From: Micrococcales bacterium
GTDB taxonomy: Bacteria; Actinomycetota; Actinomycetes; Actinomycetales; Microbacteriaceae
DNA length: 53,557 nucleotides
Direction: 5' to 3'
Assembly (NCBI GenBank): GCA_947489235.1
Contig: CANLDE010000003.1
Location: 1 to 53,557 of the forward strand
Shown: one piece after another, positions 39,359-47,269 of the stretch
Numbering within the stretch: position 1 is the stretch's first letter
How the letters are laid out: the number at the start of each line of letters is the position of its first letter
Position numbers and translations under genes: made by a program
The notes under the pieces: model-generated
What the model saw: only the letters and a program-made list of their open reading frames with translations
The model's database searches: none
Told to the model about the DNA's origin: nothing

Positions 39359-40957
39359 ATGATTAACGTGCGTGAACTCGAGATAACCATAGGCGCTAGA
39401 GTACTGATGTCTGGGGTGAATTTTCAGGTTTCTAAGGGCGACAAGGTGGGTCTTGTGGGCCGTAATGGAGCTGGTAAGACCACTTTGACAAAGGTTATTG
39501 CAGGCGATTTTCAGCCAAGTGCTGGCTCTGTTGAACGTATTGGGGAGATTGGCTACCTGCCTCAAGACCCTAGAACAGGCGACCTGGAAGAACTAGCTAG
39601 CGACAGAATCCTAAATGCCCGTGGCTTGGGTTCTATCCTCAAAAAACTTGAAGCCACCAGAGATCAAATGGGCTCCGTAGATGAAGCAGTCTATGCACAA
39701 GCCATGGAGCACTACGAAAAACTTGAAAACCAATTCCAAGCAAATGGCGGCTATGCCGCTGAAGCGGAAGCGGCAGCTATTGCTAGCAACCTTGGACTAA
39801 AGCCAAATGTCCTAAGCCAACCAATCGGCACACTATCTGGTGGTCAGCGAAGACGAATCGAGCTAGCAAGAATTCTCTTCTCTGATGCAACCACAATGAT
39901 TCTGGATGAGCCAACAAACCACTTAGATGCGGATAGCATCATTTGGCTTAGAGAGTTTCTAAAGAACTATCAGGGCGGTTTGATAGTGATCAGTCACGAC
40001 ATCGACATCGTCGAGGAAACAGTGAATCGTGTTTTCTATCTCGATGCTAACCGTGGAGTTATCGATATCTACAACATGGGTTGGCGTGCATATCTAAAGC
40101 AGCGTGAAGCTGATGAAGAGCGCAGAAAAAGAGATCGAGCGATAGCTGAAAAGAAAGCATCTGTTCTTCAGTTGCAAGCAGCCAAGTTCGGAGCTAAAGC
40201 GTCTAAGGCATCAGCTGCCCACCAAATGAATAAACGTGCAGAGAAACTTCTTAGTTCACTTGATGATGTGCGTGAAAAAGATCGAGTTGCCAACATTAGA
40301 TTCCCTGAGCCTCAGGCTTGTGGCAAGACACCACTGTTCGGTCACAACCTCAGTAAGAGCTACGGCTCACTTGAAATCTTCACAGCAGTTGACTTAGCAA
40401 TTGATAGAGGATCAAGGGTAGTCATCATTGGTCTCAACGGTGCGGGAAAAACTACACTGCTTAGAATCCTCGGCGATGTTGAGCAGCCTGATACTGGAAA
40501 GATTGATGCCGGTCATGGTCTAAAAATTGGGTACTACGCCCAAGAGCACGAAACTCTAGACATCAATAAAACGGTTTTGCAAAACATGCAGGCCCAAGCT
40601 CCAGAACTCAATGACACCGATGCCCGGAAGGTGTTGGGTTCATTCTTGTTCTCTGGAGATGACGTTGACAAGCCAGCCAGAGTGCTAAGCGGTGGGGAGA
40701 AGACCAGATTGGCACTAGCTGCTCTGGTGGTCTCAAGGGCTAACGTTCTGCTCCTTGATGAGCCGACCAACAACTTAGACCCAGCTAGCCGCGAGGAGAT
40801 TCTGAAGGCTCTAGCCTCCTTCTCAGGAGCTGTGGTGTTGGTTTCCCACGACGTTGGTGCTGTTGATGCCCTAAACCCTGAGCGAGTGCTAGTTATGCCT
40901 GATGGCCAGGAAGACCTTTGGAATGATGGCTACCGCGATTTGATTGTTTTGTCCTAA
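39359..40957 (+). CDS. ABC-F family ATPase
   Basis: ABC-F proteins have two ABC ATPase domains and no membrane part; characterised members act on ribosomes, in translation or antibiotic protection. The 532-residue protein has Walker A GLVGRNGAGKTTL and signature LSGGQRRRIELA in the first half, then Walker A GLNGAGKTTLLR and LSGGEKTRLALA in the second. Both Walker B motifs end in DEPTN. The charged helical linker near residues 245-310 is the P-site tRNA interaction motif region. The place after the suf operon matches Rv1473 in Mycobacterium. Whether it gives resistance cannot be told. TTGGAG precedes the ATG. Confidence 0.92.
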   Translation: MINVRELEITIGARVLMSGVNFQVSKGDKVGLVGRNGAGKTTLTKVIAGDFQPSAGSVERIGEIGYLPQDPRTGDLEELASDRILNARGLGSILKKLEATRDQMGSVDEAVYAQAMEHYEKLENQFQANGGYAAEAEAAAIASNLGLKPNVLSQPIGTLSGGQRRRIELARILFSDATTMILDEPTNHLDADSIIWLREFLKNYQGGLIVISHDIDIVEETVNRVFYLDANRGVIDIYNMGWRAYLKQREADEERRKRDRAIAEKKASVLQLQAAKFGAKASKASAAHQMNKRAEKLLSSLDDVREKDRVANIRFPEPQACGKTPLFGHNLSKSYGSLEIFTAVDLAIDRGSRVVIIGLNGAGKTTLLRILGDVEQPDTGKIDAGHGLKIGYYAQEHETLDINKTVLQNMQAQAPELNDTDARKVLGSFLFSGDDVDKPARVLSGGEKTRLALAALVVSRANVLLLDEPTNNLDPASREEILKALASFSGAVVLVSHDVGAVDALNPERVLVMPDGQEDLWNDGYRDLIVLS

Positions 40958-41015
40958 GCCGTTTTGCCCCAGTGCTCTAATAGTGTGGTTTAGACAGATC
41001 TAGAAAGGATCAATC

Positions 41016-41723
41016 ATGGACCTAATTACCATTACACAAGCACTGTTCATGCTGGGTTTTGTTGCCATGGCAGCTGGAACTCTGTATTTTCTTTTGGAAC
41101 GAACTGAACTAAAGCCTGAGCACAAAGCAACAGCAACTTATGCTGCTCTGGTTACCTTCATTGCTGCCATTCTGTACTGGCAGATGAAAGACATTGTTGC
41201 TTTCCCTGGTGTTACTGATATCGCTGCAATCGAATCTACGATGCCGGTTAGATACCTGGACTGGGTATTAACCACTCCACTTTTGCTTCTTGAGTTTGGC
41301 ATTATTGCATCTCTTGCTGGAGCTCCAAAGGGAATCACATACCGTTTAGTGTTGGCTGACCTCGTCATGATTATCACCGGTTACTTTGGTGAAATCGGTG
41401 TTCCAGGAACTCCTGGTAACTACATGAACTTCACTATTTCTTCACTTGCTTGGATCTACATCGCTTACACAATTTGGATGCTGAAACCTACCAAGGGAAC
41501 AGCTGCGATGAAGAAAGCCATCGAGAATATGAAGAAGTTCGTTATCTTCGGTTGGGCTATCTATCCAATCGGAACAGCCATCCAAGAATTCCTGGAGTTA
41601 TCAGTATCTGATGTCAAGAACATTGAACTAGCTGTTTGTCTAGCTGCAATCATCTATGTGTTTGCAGATGTCATCAACAAGGTTGGTTTTGGTGTAGTAG
41701 CTCTGAAAGCGCTAAAGAAGTAG
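41016..41723 (+). CDS. Microbial rhodopsin, probable green-light proton pump
   Basis: This 235-residue seven-helix retinal protein is a probable light-driven outward proton pump. Helix C, RYLDWVLTTPLLLLEF, carries the DTE motif: acceptor Asp82, Thr86 and donor Glu93. Leu90 is at the colour-tuning site and predicts green absorption. Helix G has Asp218 and the retinal Schiff-base Lys222 (ADVINKVGFG). Aligned without gaps on proteorhodopsin, Leu53 replaces the helix-B histidine (His75), and Phe139 stands at the position (Phe152) that is glycine in antenna-binding xanthorhodopsins and actinorhodopsins. There is no signal peptide. AAAGGA lies before the ATG. It is monocistronic, ended by a terminator, and no carotenoid or retinal genes are nearby. 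Confidence 0.95.
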   Translation: MDLITITQALFMLGFVAMAAGTLYFLLERTELKPEHKATATYAALVTFIAAILYWQMKDIVAFPGVTDIAAIESTMPVRYLDWVLTTPLLLLEFGIIASLAGAPKGITYRLVLADLVMIITGYFGEIGVPGTPGNYMNFTISSLAWIYIAYTIWMLKPTKGTAAMKKAIENMKKFVIFGWAIYPIGTAIQEFLELSVSDVKNIELAVCLAAIIYVFADVINKVGFGVVALKALKK

Positions 41724-41739
41724 AACAATAAAAGAAGAC

Positions 41740-41772
41740 GGCCGTCTAGGAAACTAGGCGGCCATTTTCTTA
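41740..41772 (+). terminator. Bidirectional terminator between the rhodopsin and SURF1 genes
   Basis: GGCCGTCTAG pairs with CTAGGCGGCC (10 bp, one G-T) around a GAAA loop and is followed by ATTTTCTTA. On the minus strand a T-rich stretch (TCTTCTTTTATTG) follows the stem, so it can end the SURF1 transcript too. Confidence 0.9.
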
Positions 41773-42570
41773 TTCAAGAATTTTGTCTTCGACTTCAGCG
41801 TCTTTGTCTCTATTGAGGATCTTCAGTTTTCTTGGCGGTAGTCCCTGTTTTCTACGACGCTCTTGAGAAATAGTCCAGAACACTGCCCCAATTGCCATGA
41901 GCCCAAACAGTATCCACTGCATTGCATAACTCAGGTGGTTACCTTCACTAAGTTCAGGTTTAGCTAGCTTTTGACCAGTAGGTAGTTCTGGGTATTCAGT
42001 TACCAGACGTCCGTAGCTTTGCGTGTAAACATTCATGTCACTCAATAGCAAACTAGCGCTATTCAAATCGATGCTTGAGAGTTGGCCTGCAGGTGCTGTT
42101 CTATCGAGGGTGGGTTCGGCTGGACGAAGTCGCAGGGTGAGCTGTCGGTGGTCGTTATCAACCAAAGGAATATCGTCGGGGGAGTCTGATTTGCTTCCAG
42201 TTGGTAACCAGCCTCGTTCAACCCAAATGGTTGAGCCACCATCTGTTTTGAAGGCAACTAGCTGTAAAAAGCCAGGATAAGCATTGAAAGGTCGGTTTCG
42301 AACAAGATAGTTCAGCTCAGGCATATATTGACCAGAGACCAATACCGGTCTGAATTCCAAAGAAGAAGACCATGCCTGATCAACTCTAAGAATCTCTTCG
42401 AGGGCAATAGGTTCAGCGTCGTAACTAGCGGCAATCCTAGAGTTGGTTTGAACAACTTCTGCTTGTCTGTCGAATTGCCATTTGGATAGAAAAACGCATG
42501 CTGTTGTGAAGATGACTACGAGAAAGAGCCAACTTAGCCAGGTTCTTAGAGGTCTATTGTTCGCCGTCAT
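41770..42570 (-). CDS. SURF1-family cytochrome oxidase assembly protein
   Basis: SURF1 proteins help insert haem A into cytochrome c oxidase. Two membrane helices flank a soluble domain: one near the N-terminus (WLSWLFLVVIFTTACVFLSKWQ) and one near the C-terminus (YAMQWILFGLMAIGAVFW). Between them lie PVLVSGQY, YLVRNRPF and IWVERGWLP, typical of the family. The ORF track starts at 42597. I prefer ATG 42570 (266 residues), which begins MTANNRPLRTW and reduces overlap with the upstream gene to 17 bases. It fits with ctaA and ctaB elsewhere in the window. Confidence 0.88.
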   Translation of the reverse strand: MTANNRPLRTWLSWLFLVVIFTTACVFLSKWQFDRQAEVVQTNSRIAASYDAEPIALEEILRVDQAWSSSLEFRPVLVSGQYMPELNYLVRNRPFNAYPGFLQLVAFKTDGGSTIWVERGWLPTGSKSDSPDDIPLVDNDHRQLTLRLRPAEPTLDRTAPAGQLSSIDLNSASLLLSDMNVYTQSYGRLVTEYPELPTGQKLAKPELSEGNHLSYAMQWILFGLMAIGAVFWTISQERRRKQGLPPRKLKILNRDKDAEVEDKILE

Positions 42571-42868
42571 TAGCACTCTTTGCTTCTTTGAATGCATCGG
42601 CAGAGATGCTAATTGTTGGTGCCTCAGCTGATTTAGCCAACGATTTTGAGGCAGAAGATCCTTGAGCGTTAGCGATTACAACTGCGAAGTATGGAAGGAA
42701 TATCGCTCCGATAGCGAACAGAAGGGTTAACCAGCCCAGCGGAACGCTAACTGCCAGAACAATGCAGATAACCCGCACAATCATGGCCAGAGTGTATTTG
42801 TAGAAACGATTGCGACGTTCTAGTTCAGGGGATATCTCTAACGAGGTTACCGACTGAGTTTTAGCCAA
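42554..42868 (-). CDS. DUF3099 membrane protein
   Basis: This 104-residue protein matches DUF3099, a small actinobacterial membrane family of unknown function. After QSVTSLEISPELERRNRFYKYTLAM there are two membrane helices (about residues 28-45 and 46-66) with the family end LPYFAVVIANAQGSSA, then a hydrophilic tail. It overlaps the SURF1 gene start, so the two are cotranscribed. A link to respiration is only suggested by that context. Confidence 0.8.
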   Translation of the reverse strand: MAKTQSVTSLEISPELERRNRFYKYTLAMIVRVICIVLAVSVPLGWLTLLFAIGAIFLPYFAVVIANAQGSSASKSLAKSAEAPTISISADAFKEAKSANDGEQ

Positions 42869-42970
42869 TTTTTAGGTTCCTTACCAGAAGCCCTTTAGAC
42901 AAGCCCGGATATAGACTTGATTTGCTCACATGCCAATTATCACCTAGTTATTTGAGAAGGCGAAACAAAG

Positions 42971-43681
42971 ATGTCAACTTCAAGAACAGTTCTCGTTACC
43001 GGCGGAAATCGCGGCATCGGAAAAGCTATAGCTGAAGAGTTCATTCGTGCAGGTCACAGAGTCGCAGTAACGGTCAGAAGTGGTGAAGGCCCTGCTGGAT
43101 CACTAAGTGTTCAAGCAGACGTCACAAATGCAGAGTCTCTGGATGCAGCTTTCGCTGAAATAGAAGAGAAGCTTGGACCAGTTGAAATCCTTGTGGCCAA
43201 TGCTGGCATTACCCGCGATACATTGTTGATGCGAATGTCCGATGAGGACTTCGAAGATGTTCTAAACACAAACCTCACTGGTTCCTTTAGAGTTCTAAAA
43301 CGCGCCACCAAAGGCATGATGAAAGCCAAGTTCGGCCGTGTTATTTTAATCGGTTCAGTAGTGGGCCTGCTTGGAAGTGCTGGTCAAGTCAATTACTCGG
43401 CAGCAAAGAGTGGACTTGTAGGCATGGCCAGATCTCTAACCCGTGAACTAGGTGGCCGAGGAATAACTGCAAACGTCGTAGCACCAGGCTTTATTGATAC
43501 CGACATGACAGCAGAACTAAGTGAAGAAGTGCAGAACCAATACAAGGCCAAGATCCCAGCCGGGCGTTTTGCCTCACCAGAGGAAGTTGCCAAAGTAGTG
43601 CTCTGGCTCTCAAGTGAGGATGCAGCATACATTTCAGGCGCTGTTATTCCAGTTGACGGTGGACTTGGAATGGGTCACTAA
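42971..43681 (+). CDS. fabG: 3-oxoacyl-ACP reductase (FabG/MabA-like)
   Basis: FabG reduces beta-ketoacyl-ACP with NADPH in fatty-acid elongation. The 236-residue short-chain dehydrogenase has the cofactor motif VTGGNRGIGKAIA, NAG in VANAGITRDTLL, the catalytic Ser-Tyr-Lys set (IGSVVG...YSAAK) and GFIDTDMT. The next gene is an InhA-like enoyl reductase, the same pair and order as fabG1-inhA in Mycobacterium (Rv1483-Rv1484). GAAGG lies upstream of the ATG. Confidence 0.93.
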   Translation: MSTSRTVLVTGGNRGIGKAIAEEFIRAGHRVAVTVRSGEGPAGSLSVQADVTNAESLDAAFAEIEEKLGPVEILVANAGITRDTLLMRMSDEDFEDVLNTNLTGSFRVLKRATKGMMKAKFGRVILIGSVVGLLGSAGQVNYSAAKSGLVGMARSLTRELGGRGITANVVAPGFIDTDMTAELSEEVQNQYKAKIPAGRFASPEEVAKVVLWLSSEDAAYISGAVIPVDGGLGMGH

Positions 43682-43749
43682 AGCTAAAGTCAGCAACTTG
43701 CTGGCAGAATAAAACAGGCAACTCAAACCGATCAGAAAGATATTGAATC

Positions 43750-44517
43750 ATGGGAATTTTAGAGGGCAAGAAACTTCTTATCACAGGCGTTCTAACTGAG
43801 GCCTCAATCGCTTTCACCGTTGCCCGCTTGGCTCAAGAGCAAGGTGCAGAAATTGTGCTTTCTTCTTACGGCCGAATGATGGCAATCACCGAAAAGATTG
43901 CCCTTCGCTTACCAACCCCATGCCCTGTAATCGAACTTGATGCTACAAACGACGAAGACCTTGCCGCACTGCCAAGTAGAGTTCTTGAGCACCTGCCTCA
44001 CCTAGATGGCATTGTGCATGCAATCGCATTCGCTCCTGGCACGGCTCTTGGCGGCAACTTCCTTGAAACCGAATGGCCAGATGTTGCAACAGCTGTTCAG
44101 GTATCTGCTTACTCACTAAAGTCAATCACCATGGCCGCTAAGCCAATCTTGAGAGAAGGTTCATCGGTTGCTGGACTAACCTTCGATGCTTCTGTTTCAT
44201 GGCCTGTGTATGACTGGATGGGTGTTGCTAAAGCTGCATTCGAATCAACTTCAAGATATCTTGCTCGTTACTTGGGTAAAGACAACATTCGTGTCAACTT
44301 AATTTCAGCTGGTCCGCTTAGGACTCCTGCTGGTAAGAGCATCCCTGGTTTTTCCAGCATGGAAGACATTTGGGTAGATCGCGCTCCACTTCGTTGGGAG
44401 CTAGCGGACACTGAGCCTGCGGCAAGAGGAATCGTTGCGCTACTAAGTGACTGGTTCCCGATGACTACAGGTGAAATCATTCACGTTGACGGTGGTTTGC
44501 ATTCAACCGGTCACTAA
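43750..44517 (+). CDS. fabI: Enoyl-ACP reductase, InhA/FabI type
   Basis: This enzyme reduces trans-2-enoyl-ACP with NADH, the last step of each elongation round. The 255-residue protein has the FabI-type start GKKLLITGVLTEASIAFTVA and the active-site YDWMGVAKAAFES with tyrosine and lysine spaced as in InhA (Y-x6-K). The IRVNLISAGPLRTPAGKSIPGF segment forms the substrate loop. Gene order with fabG argues for the InhA branch. It shares an interlocked CTAA stop with serB. Confidence 0.95.
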   Translation: MGILEGKKLLITGVLTEASIAFTVARLAQEQGAEIVLSSYGRMMAITEKIALRLPTPCPVIELDATNDEDLAALPSRVLEHLPHLDGIVHAIAFAPGTALGGNFLETEWPDVATAVQVSAYSLKSITMAAKPILREGSSVAGLTFDASVSWPVYDWMGVAKAAFESTSRYLARYLGKDNIRVNLISAGPLRTPAGKSIPGFSSMEDIWVDRAPLRWELADTEPAARGIVALLSDWFPMTTGEIIHVDGGLHSTGH

Positions 44518-45155
44518 AGACCCAATAGGCCTATAGCTTCACTAAGGTCAGCTGAATCCAAAATAATATCTGCAGCTTTGCGAACCCTAGGCTTGGCATT
44601 AAAGCCGATACCTAAACCTGCTGCAGCCATCATGTCTAAATCATTTGCACCATCGCCAATAGCAACGGTGTATTTCAAATCGAGATCAAGTGATTGAGCC
44701 CATTCGATCAGAGCTGTGGCCTTAGCCGGTTTATCAATAATTGGACCAGTAACATCTCCAGTCAATAAACCATCAACAACCTCTAAAGTGTTTGCTCGGT
44801 GAAAATCTAGTTCTAGTTCTTTAGCCAAAGGCTCAAGTAGTTGTGAGAAGCCTCCTGAAACAGCACCAACTTTTCCACCGGCCAAATGAATGGCAGCAAT
44901 TAGTTGCTTTGCTCCTTTAGTGATAGAACACTTGGCAAGGGTCTCTTCGATAACTCGCTCAGGTAAGCCTTCAAGGTGACGAACACGAGCTTTCAAACTG
45001 GCGGTGAAGTCAAGCTCTCCGCTCATAGCTCTCTCAGTGACTGCCTCAACTTCAGATCTTTTACCAGCACAGTCTGCTAGAAGTTCGATGACTTCCTGCT
45101 CGATTAAAGTGGAGTCGACATCGAAGATAACTAGCACTCGTGGACTCAGACTCAT
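44514..45155 (-). CDS. serB: Phosphoserine phosphatase
   Basis: SerB removes phosphate from phosphoserine in serine synthesis. The HAD motif I FDVDSTLIEQEVIELLA carries the nucleophile Asp and the acid Asp. VGAVSGGFSQLLEPL is motif II, the KPAKATAL lysine is motif III, and AIGDGANDLDMMAAAGLGIGF is motif IV. There is no N-terminal ACT domain. The ORF track begins at TTG 45161. ATG 45155, seven bases after AAGG, gives MSLSPRVLVIF and 213 residues and is more likely. Confidence 0.93.
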   Translation of the reverse strand: MSLSPRVLVIFDVDSTLIEQEVIELLADCAGKRSEVEAVTERAMSGELDFTASLKARVRHLEGLPERVIEETLAKCSITKGAKQLIAAIHLAGGKVGAVSGGFSQLLEPLAKELELDFHRANTLEVVDGLLTGDVTGPIIDKPAKATALIEWAQSLDLDLKYTVAIGDGANDLDMMAAAGLGIGFNAKPRVRKAADIILDSADLSEAIGLLGL

Positions 45156-45239
45156 AAACAAACCTTAATGCCTAAAATCTCCAACCTAGCCCTCAGGAGC
45201 ACTGTGTGTGTCTTTTGATGTCATAAATTATGCATAGCC

Positions 45240-45245
45240 TAGGCT
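45240..45245 (+). promoter_or_regulatory. Candidate -10 for a leaderless ABC ATPase transcript
   Basis: TAGGCT ends eight bases before ATG 45254. TTGATG lies 19 bases upstream and could serve as a weak -35. No Shine-Dalgarno is present. Confidence 0.4.
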
Positions 45246-45253
45246 GAAATCAT

Positions 45254-46036
45254 ATGAATGAAGTCCTAGCTCTCAACAACGTCAGTGTTCAACGCTCAGG
45301 TAAGACAATCCTGGATGGAATCAACTGGACAGTTCAAGACAATGAACGCTGGGTAATTGTCGGCCCTAACGGAGCTGGCAAGACTACATTGCTCAAGATT
45401 GCTGCCGCTCAGTTACAGCCAAGCACAGGAACAGCAAGAGTGCTAGGTGAGGCCTTAGGGGAGATCAATGTATTTGAACTTCGCACCCGAGTGGGCTTTG
45501 CTTCCACCGCAATTGCCAGTCGGATACCTAACTCAGAAACGGTTCTAGATGCTGTGATGACTGCTTCTTATGCGGTCACAGGCAGATTTAAAGAAATGTA
45601 TGAAGATGTCGACGAACGAAGAGCTAGGAGAGTGCTAACCGAATGGCACCTCAGTGAGTATTCTGACCGACCTTTTGGAACACTAAGTGATGGTGAACGC
45701 AAAAGAGTTCAGATTGCACGAGCTGTGATGCCAGATCCAGAGCTTTTGCTTCTCGATGAACCGGTAGCTAGCCTCGACATCGGTGCACGTGAGTCCACCA
45801 TCAAGATTCTCAGCGGATATGCTTCCCACCCAGCTGCTCCAGCCATCATCATGGTCACCCACCACCTTGAAGAGATCCCAGCAGGCTTTACCCACGCCTT
45901 GGTTCTAAACCAGGGGAGAATAATCGCAAGCGGTCCAATAAATCACGCTTTGACCACCGAAAAACTAAGTGAAGCCTATGGATTACCCCTTGAAGTTGCC
46001 TTTCAGGGCGGCAGATTCGCTGTTCGGGCAAAGTAG
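45254..46036 (+). CDS. Orphan ABC transporter ATP-binding protein
   Basis: This 260-residue protein is a single ABC ATPase with Walker A GPNGAGKTTLLK, signature LSDGERKRVQIA, Walker B LLLLDEPVASLD and the H-loop VTHHLEEI. The C-terminus (SEAYGLPLEVAFQGGRFAVRA) resembles other actinobacterial ATPases encoded beside serB. The arrangement is close to ModF/YlmA-type ATPases. No permease or binding protein is adjacent, so the substrate is unknown. It is divergent from serB. Confidence 0.85.
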   Translation: MNEVLALNNVSVQRSGKTILDGINWTVQDNERWVIVGPNGAGKTTLLKIAAAQLQPSTGTARVLGEALGEINVFELRTRVGFASTAIASRIPNSETVLDAVMTASYAVTGRFKEMYEDVDERRARRVLTEWHLSEYSDRPFGTLSDGERKRVQIARAVMPDPELLLLDEPVASLDIGARESTIKILSGYASHPAAPAIIMVTHHLEEIPAGFTHALVLNQGRIIASGPINHALTTEKLSEAYGLPLEVAFQGGRFAVRAK

Positions 46037-46122
46037 CTACTGGCAAAACTCCTAGTATTTGGTGTAGTCTTATCCAAGTGCCAAAGTGCACTACATCCCT
46101 TTTGAATTGAAAGAGTTTTCTT

Positions 46123-46380
46123 ATGAAGGCTGATATCCACCCAAAGTACGAGACCGTCGTATTCCGTGACCTAGCATCAGGTGTTGCGTTCCTTACTCGC
46201 TCAACTGTCACCAGCAACAAGACAATTGAATGGGAAGATGGCAACTCTTACCCAGTATTCGACGTTGAAATCTCTTCAGAGTCTCACCCGTTCTACACAG
46301 GTAAGCAGAGAATCATGGACTCAGCAGGTCGTGTTGAGCGCTTCAACGCTAGATACAAGAACTTCGGTACTCAGAACTAA
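46123..46380 (+). CDS. rpmE2: 50S ribosomal protein L31 type B
   Basis: This is the zinc-independent (C-minus) form of L31. The 85 residues start [20 protein letters not shown] and include [23 protein letters not shown] and the C-terminal [13 protein letters not shown]. The CXXC zinc pair of type A L31 is absent. In some bacteria type B L31 is made under zinc shortage through Zur; I could not recognise a Zur box upstream, so constitutive use is just as likely. A TAGTCT hexamer about 55 bases upstream may be its -10. A strong terminator follows. Confidence 0.95.
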   Translation: MKADIHPKYETVVFRDLASGVAFLTRSTVTSNKTIEWEDGNSYPVFDVEISSESHPFYTGKQRIMDSAGRVERFNARYKNFGTQN

Positions 46381-46394
46381 TCTGATTCCAAATG

Positions 46395-46424
46395 AAAATG
46401 GACCTCATCGAGGTCCATTTTTGC
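46395..46424 (+). terminator. Bidirectional terminator after rpmE2
   Basis: AAAATGGACCT pairs exactly with AGGTCCATTTT (11 bp, extendable by one pair) with a short loop and a terminal T run. On the minus strand it is followed by TTTTCATTTGG and lies two bases after the exonuclease stop, so it serves both convergent genes. Confidence 0.93.
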
Positions 46425-46425
46425 T

Positions 46426-47160
46426 TTAACTAAGGTTCTTGACTGGCCAGCCAAACACCGGTTTGTAGTCAGGCACATCAGTTTGACGCCACTTGGCATA
46501 ACTAGCTTCAATTTCATCCGCCCATTTAGCCTGTTGATCGTGAAGGCTTTGAGCTGAATCTGGAAAAGGCACAACAGGTTTCTCTTGCGCAGAAAAATAC
46601 CTCAGCATTGCCAAGCCAACGTGACCTGCAGCTACTGCGTCATCTTTTGCTGTGTGAGCTGCGAGAAGTTCGACTTGGTATCGCTCTGCCGCTGAGACTA
46701 GGTTTCTCTTACCCTTGCGGTACTTATCGATTGTTTTATCAATAACAAGCGGATCGATAACTGTGCCAAAGGTCAGCGGAGCAACATTATTGCGAAGAGC
46801 CTCGTAGTGAAGAATCGTAAAATCGTATGCTGCGTTATAGGCCAACACAGGAATACCTTCTGCAAAGCAGGCAGCAATCGCATTTACTATCTCTGGCACA
46901 CCGACAGATGCTGGCATCGCAGATTGAACGTGTTTGTCGTAAAAGCCGTGAACCTTGCTTGCTATCTCAGGAATCGGGATGCCTGGATTCATAACCCAGT
47001 CATAGCCGCCTGGCAGAATCTCGCCGTTTGAGTTCATTCTGTGCAGGGCGGCGGTAACGATTCGATCTTGGACAAGATTCAAGCCAGTTGTCTCTGTATC
47101 AAATACAGCGATAGTACCAAGCCAGTCAGGAAGTTGCAGTTTGTTCGTTGAGTCATTCAC
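46426..47160 (-). CDS. DnaQ-like 3'-5' exonuclease (DEDDh)
   Basis: This 244-residue protein is a DEDDh-family exonuclease. Motif Exo I is AVFDTETTGLN, Exo II is LAYNAAYDFTIL and Exo III is HTAKDDAVAAG, so all catalytic acids and the histidine are present. The C-terminal 70 residues are outside the nuclease domain and hydrophilic. It could be a stand-alone proofreading factor of the DnaQ type or an RNA-processing exonuclease; the sequence does not decide. It converges on rpmE2. Confidence 0.85.
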   Translation of the reverse strand: MNDSTNKLQLPDWLGTIAVFDTETTGLNLVQDRIVTAALHRMNSNGEILPGGYDWVMNPGIPIPEIASKVHGFYDKHVQSAMPASVGVPEIVNAIAACFAEGIPVLAYNAAYDFTILHYEALRNNVAPLTFGTVIDPLVIDKTIDKYRKGKRNLVSAAERYQVELLAAHTAKDDAVAAGHVGLAMLRYFSAQEKPVVPFPDSAQSLHDQQAKWADEIEASYAKWRQTDVPDYKPVFGWPVKNLS

Positions 47161-47269
47161 AGCAAAAGACTACTTGGCAACTCAGACATTGACCGCTAGG
47201 CGAGCAGTTCTATCTCTTCTAAAGGGCTAGGTAGAATTGGTAGAGAGATTTAGGTATGGAAAACACAGA

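Noticed and set aside
41016-41723. Chloride or sodium pump, or heliorhodopsin, reading of the rhodopsin
   Set aside because: The helix C motif is DTE, not NTQ or NDQ, and the helix G sequence matches type I proton pumps.
46070-46122. Zur operator upstream of the type-B L31 gene
   Set aside because: The AGTGC/GCACT-like symmetry does not match known Zur boxes, so no regulator is claimed.
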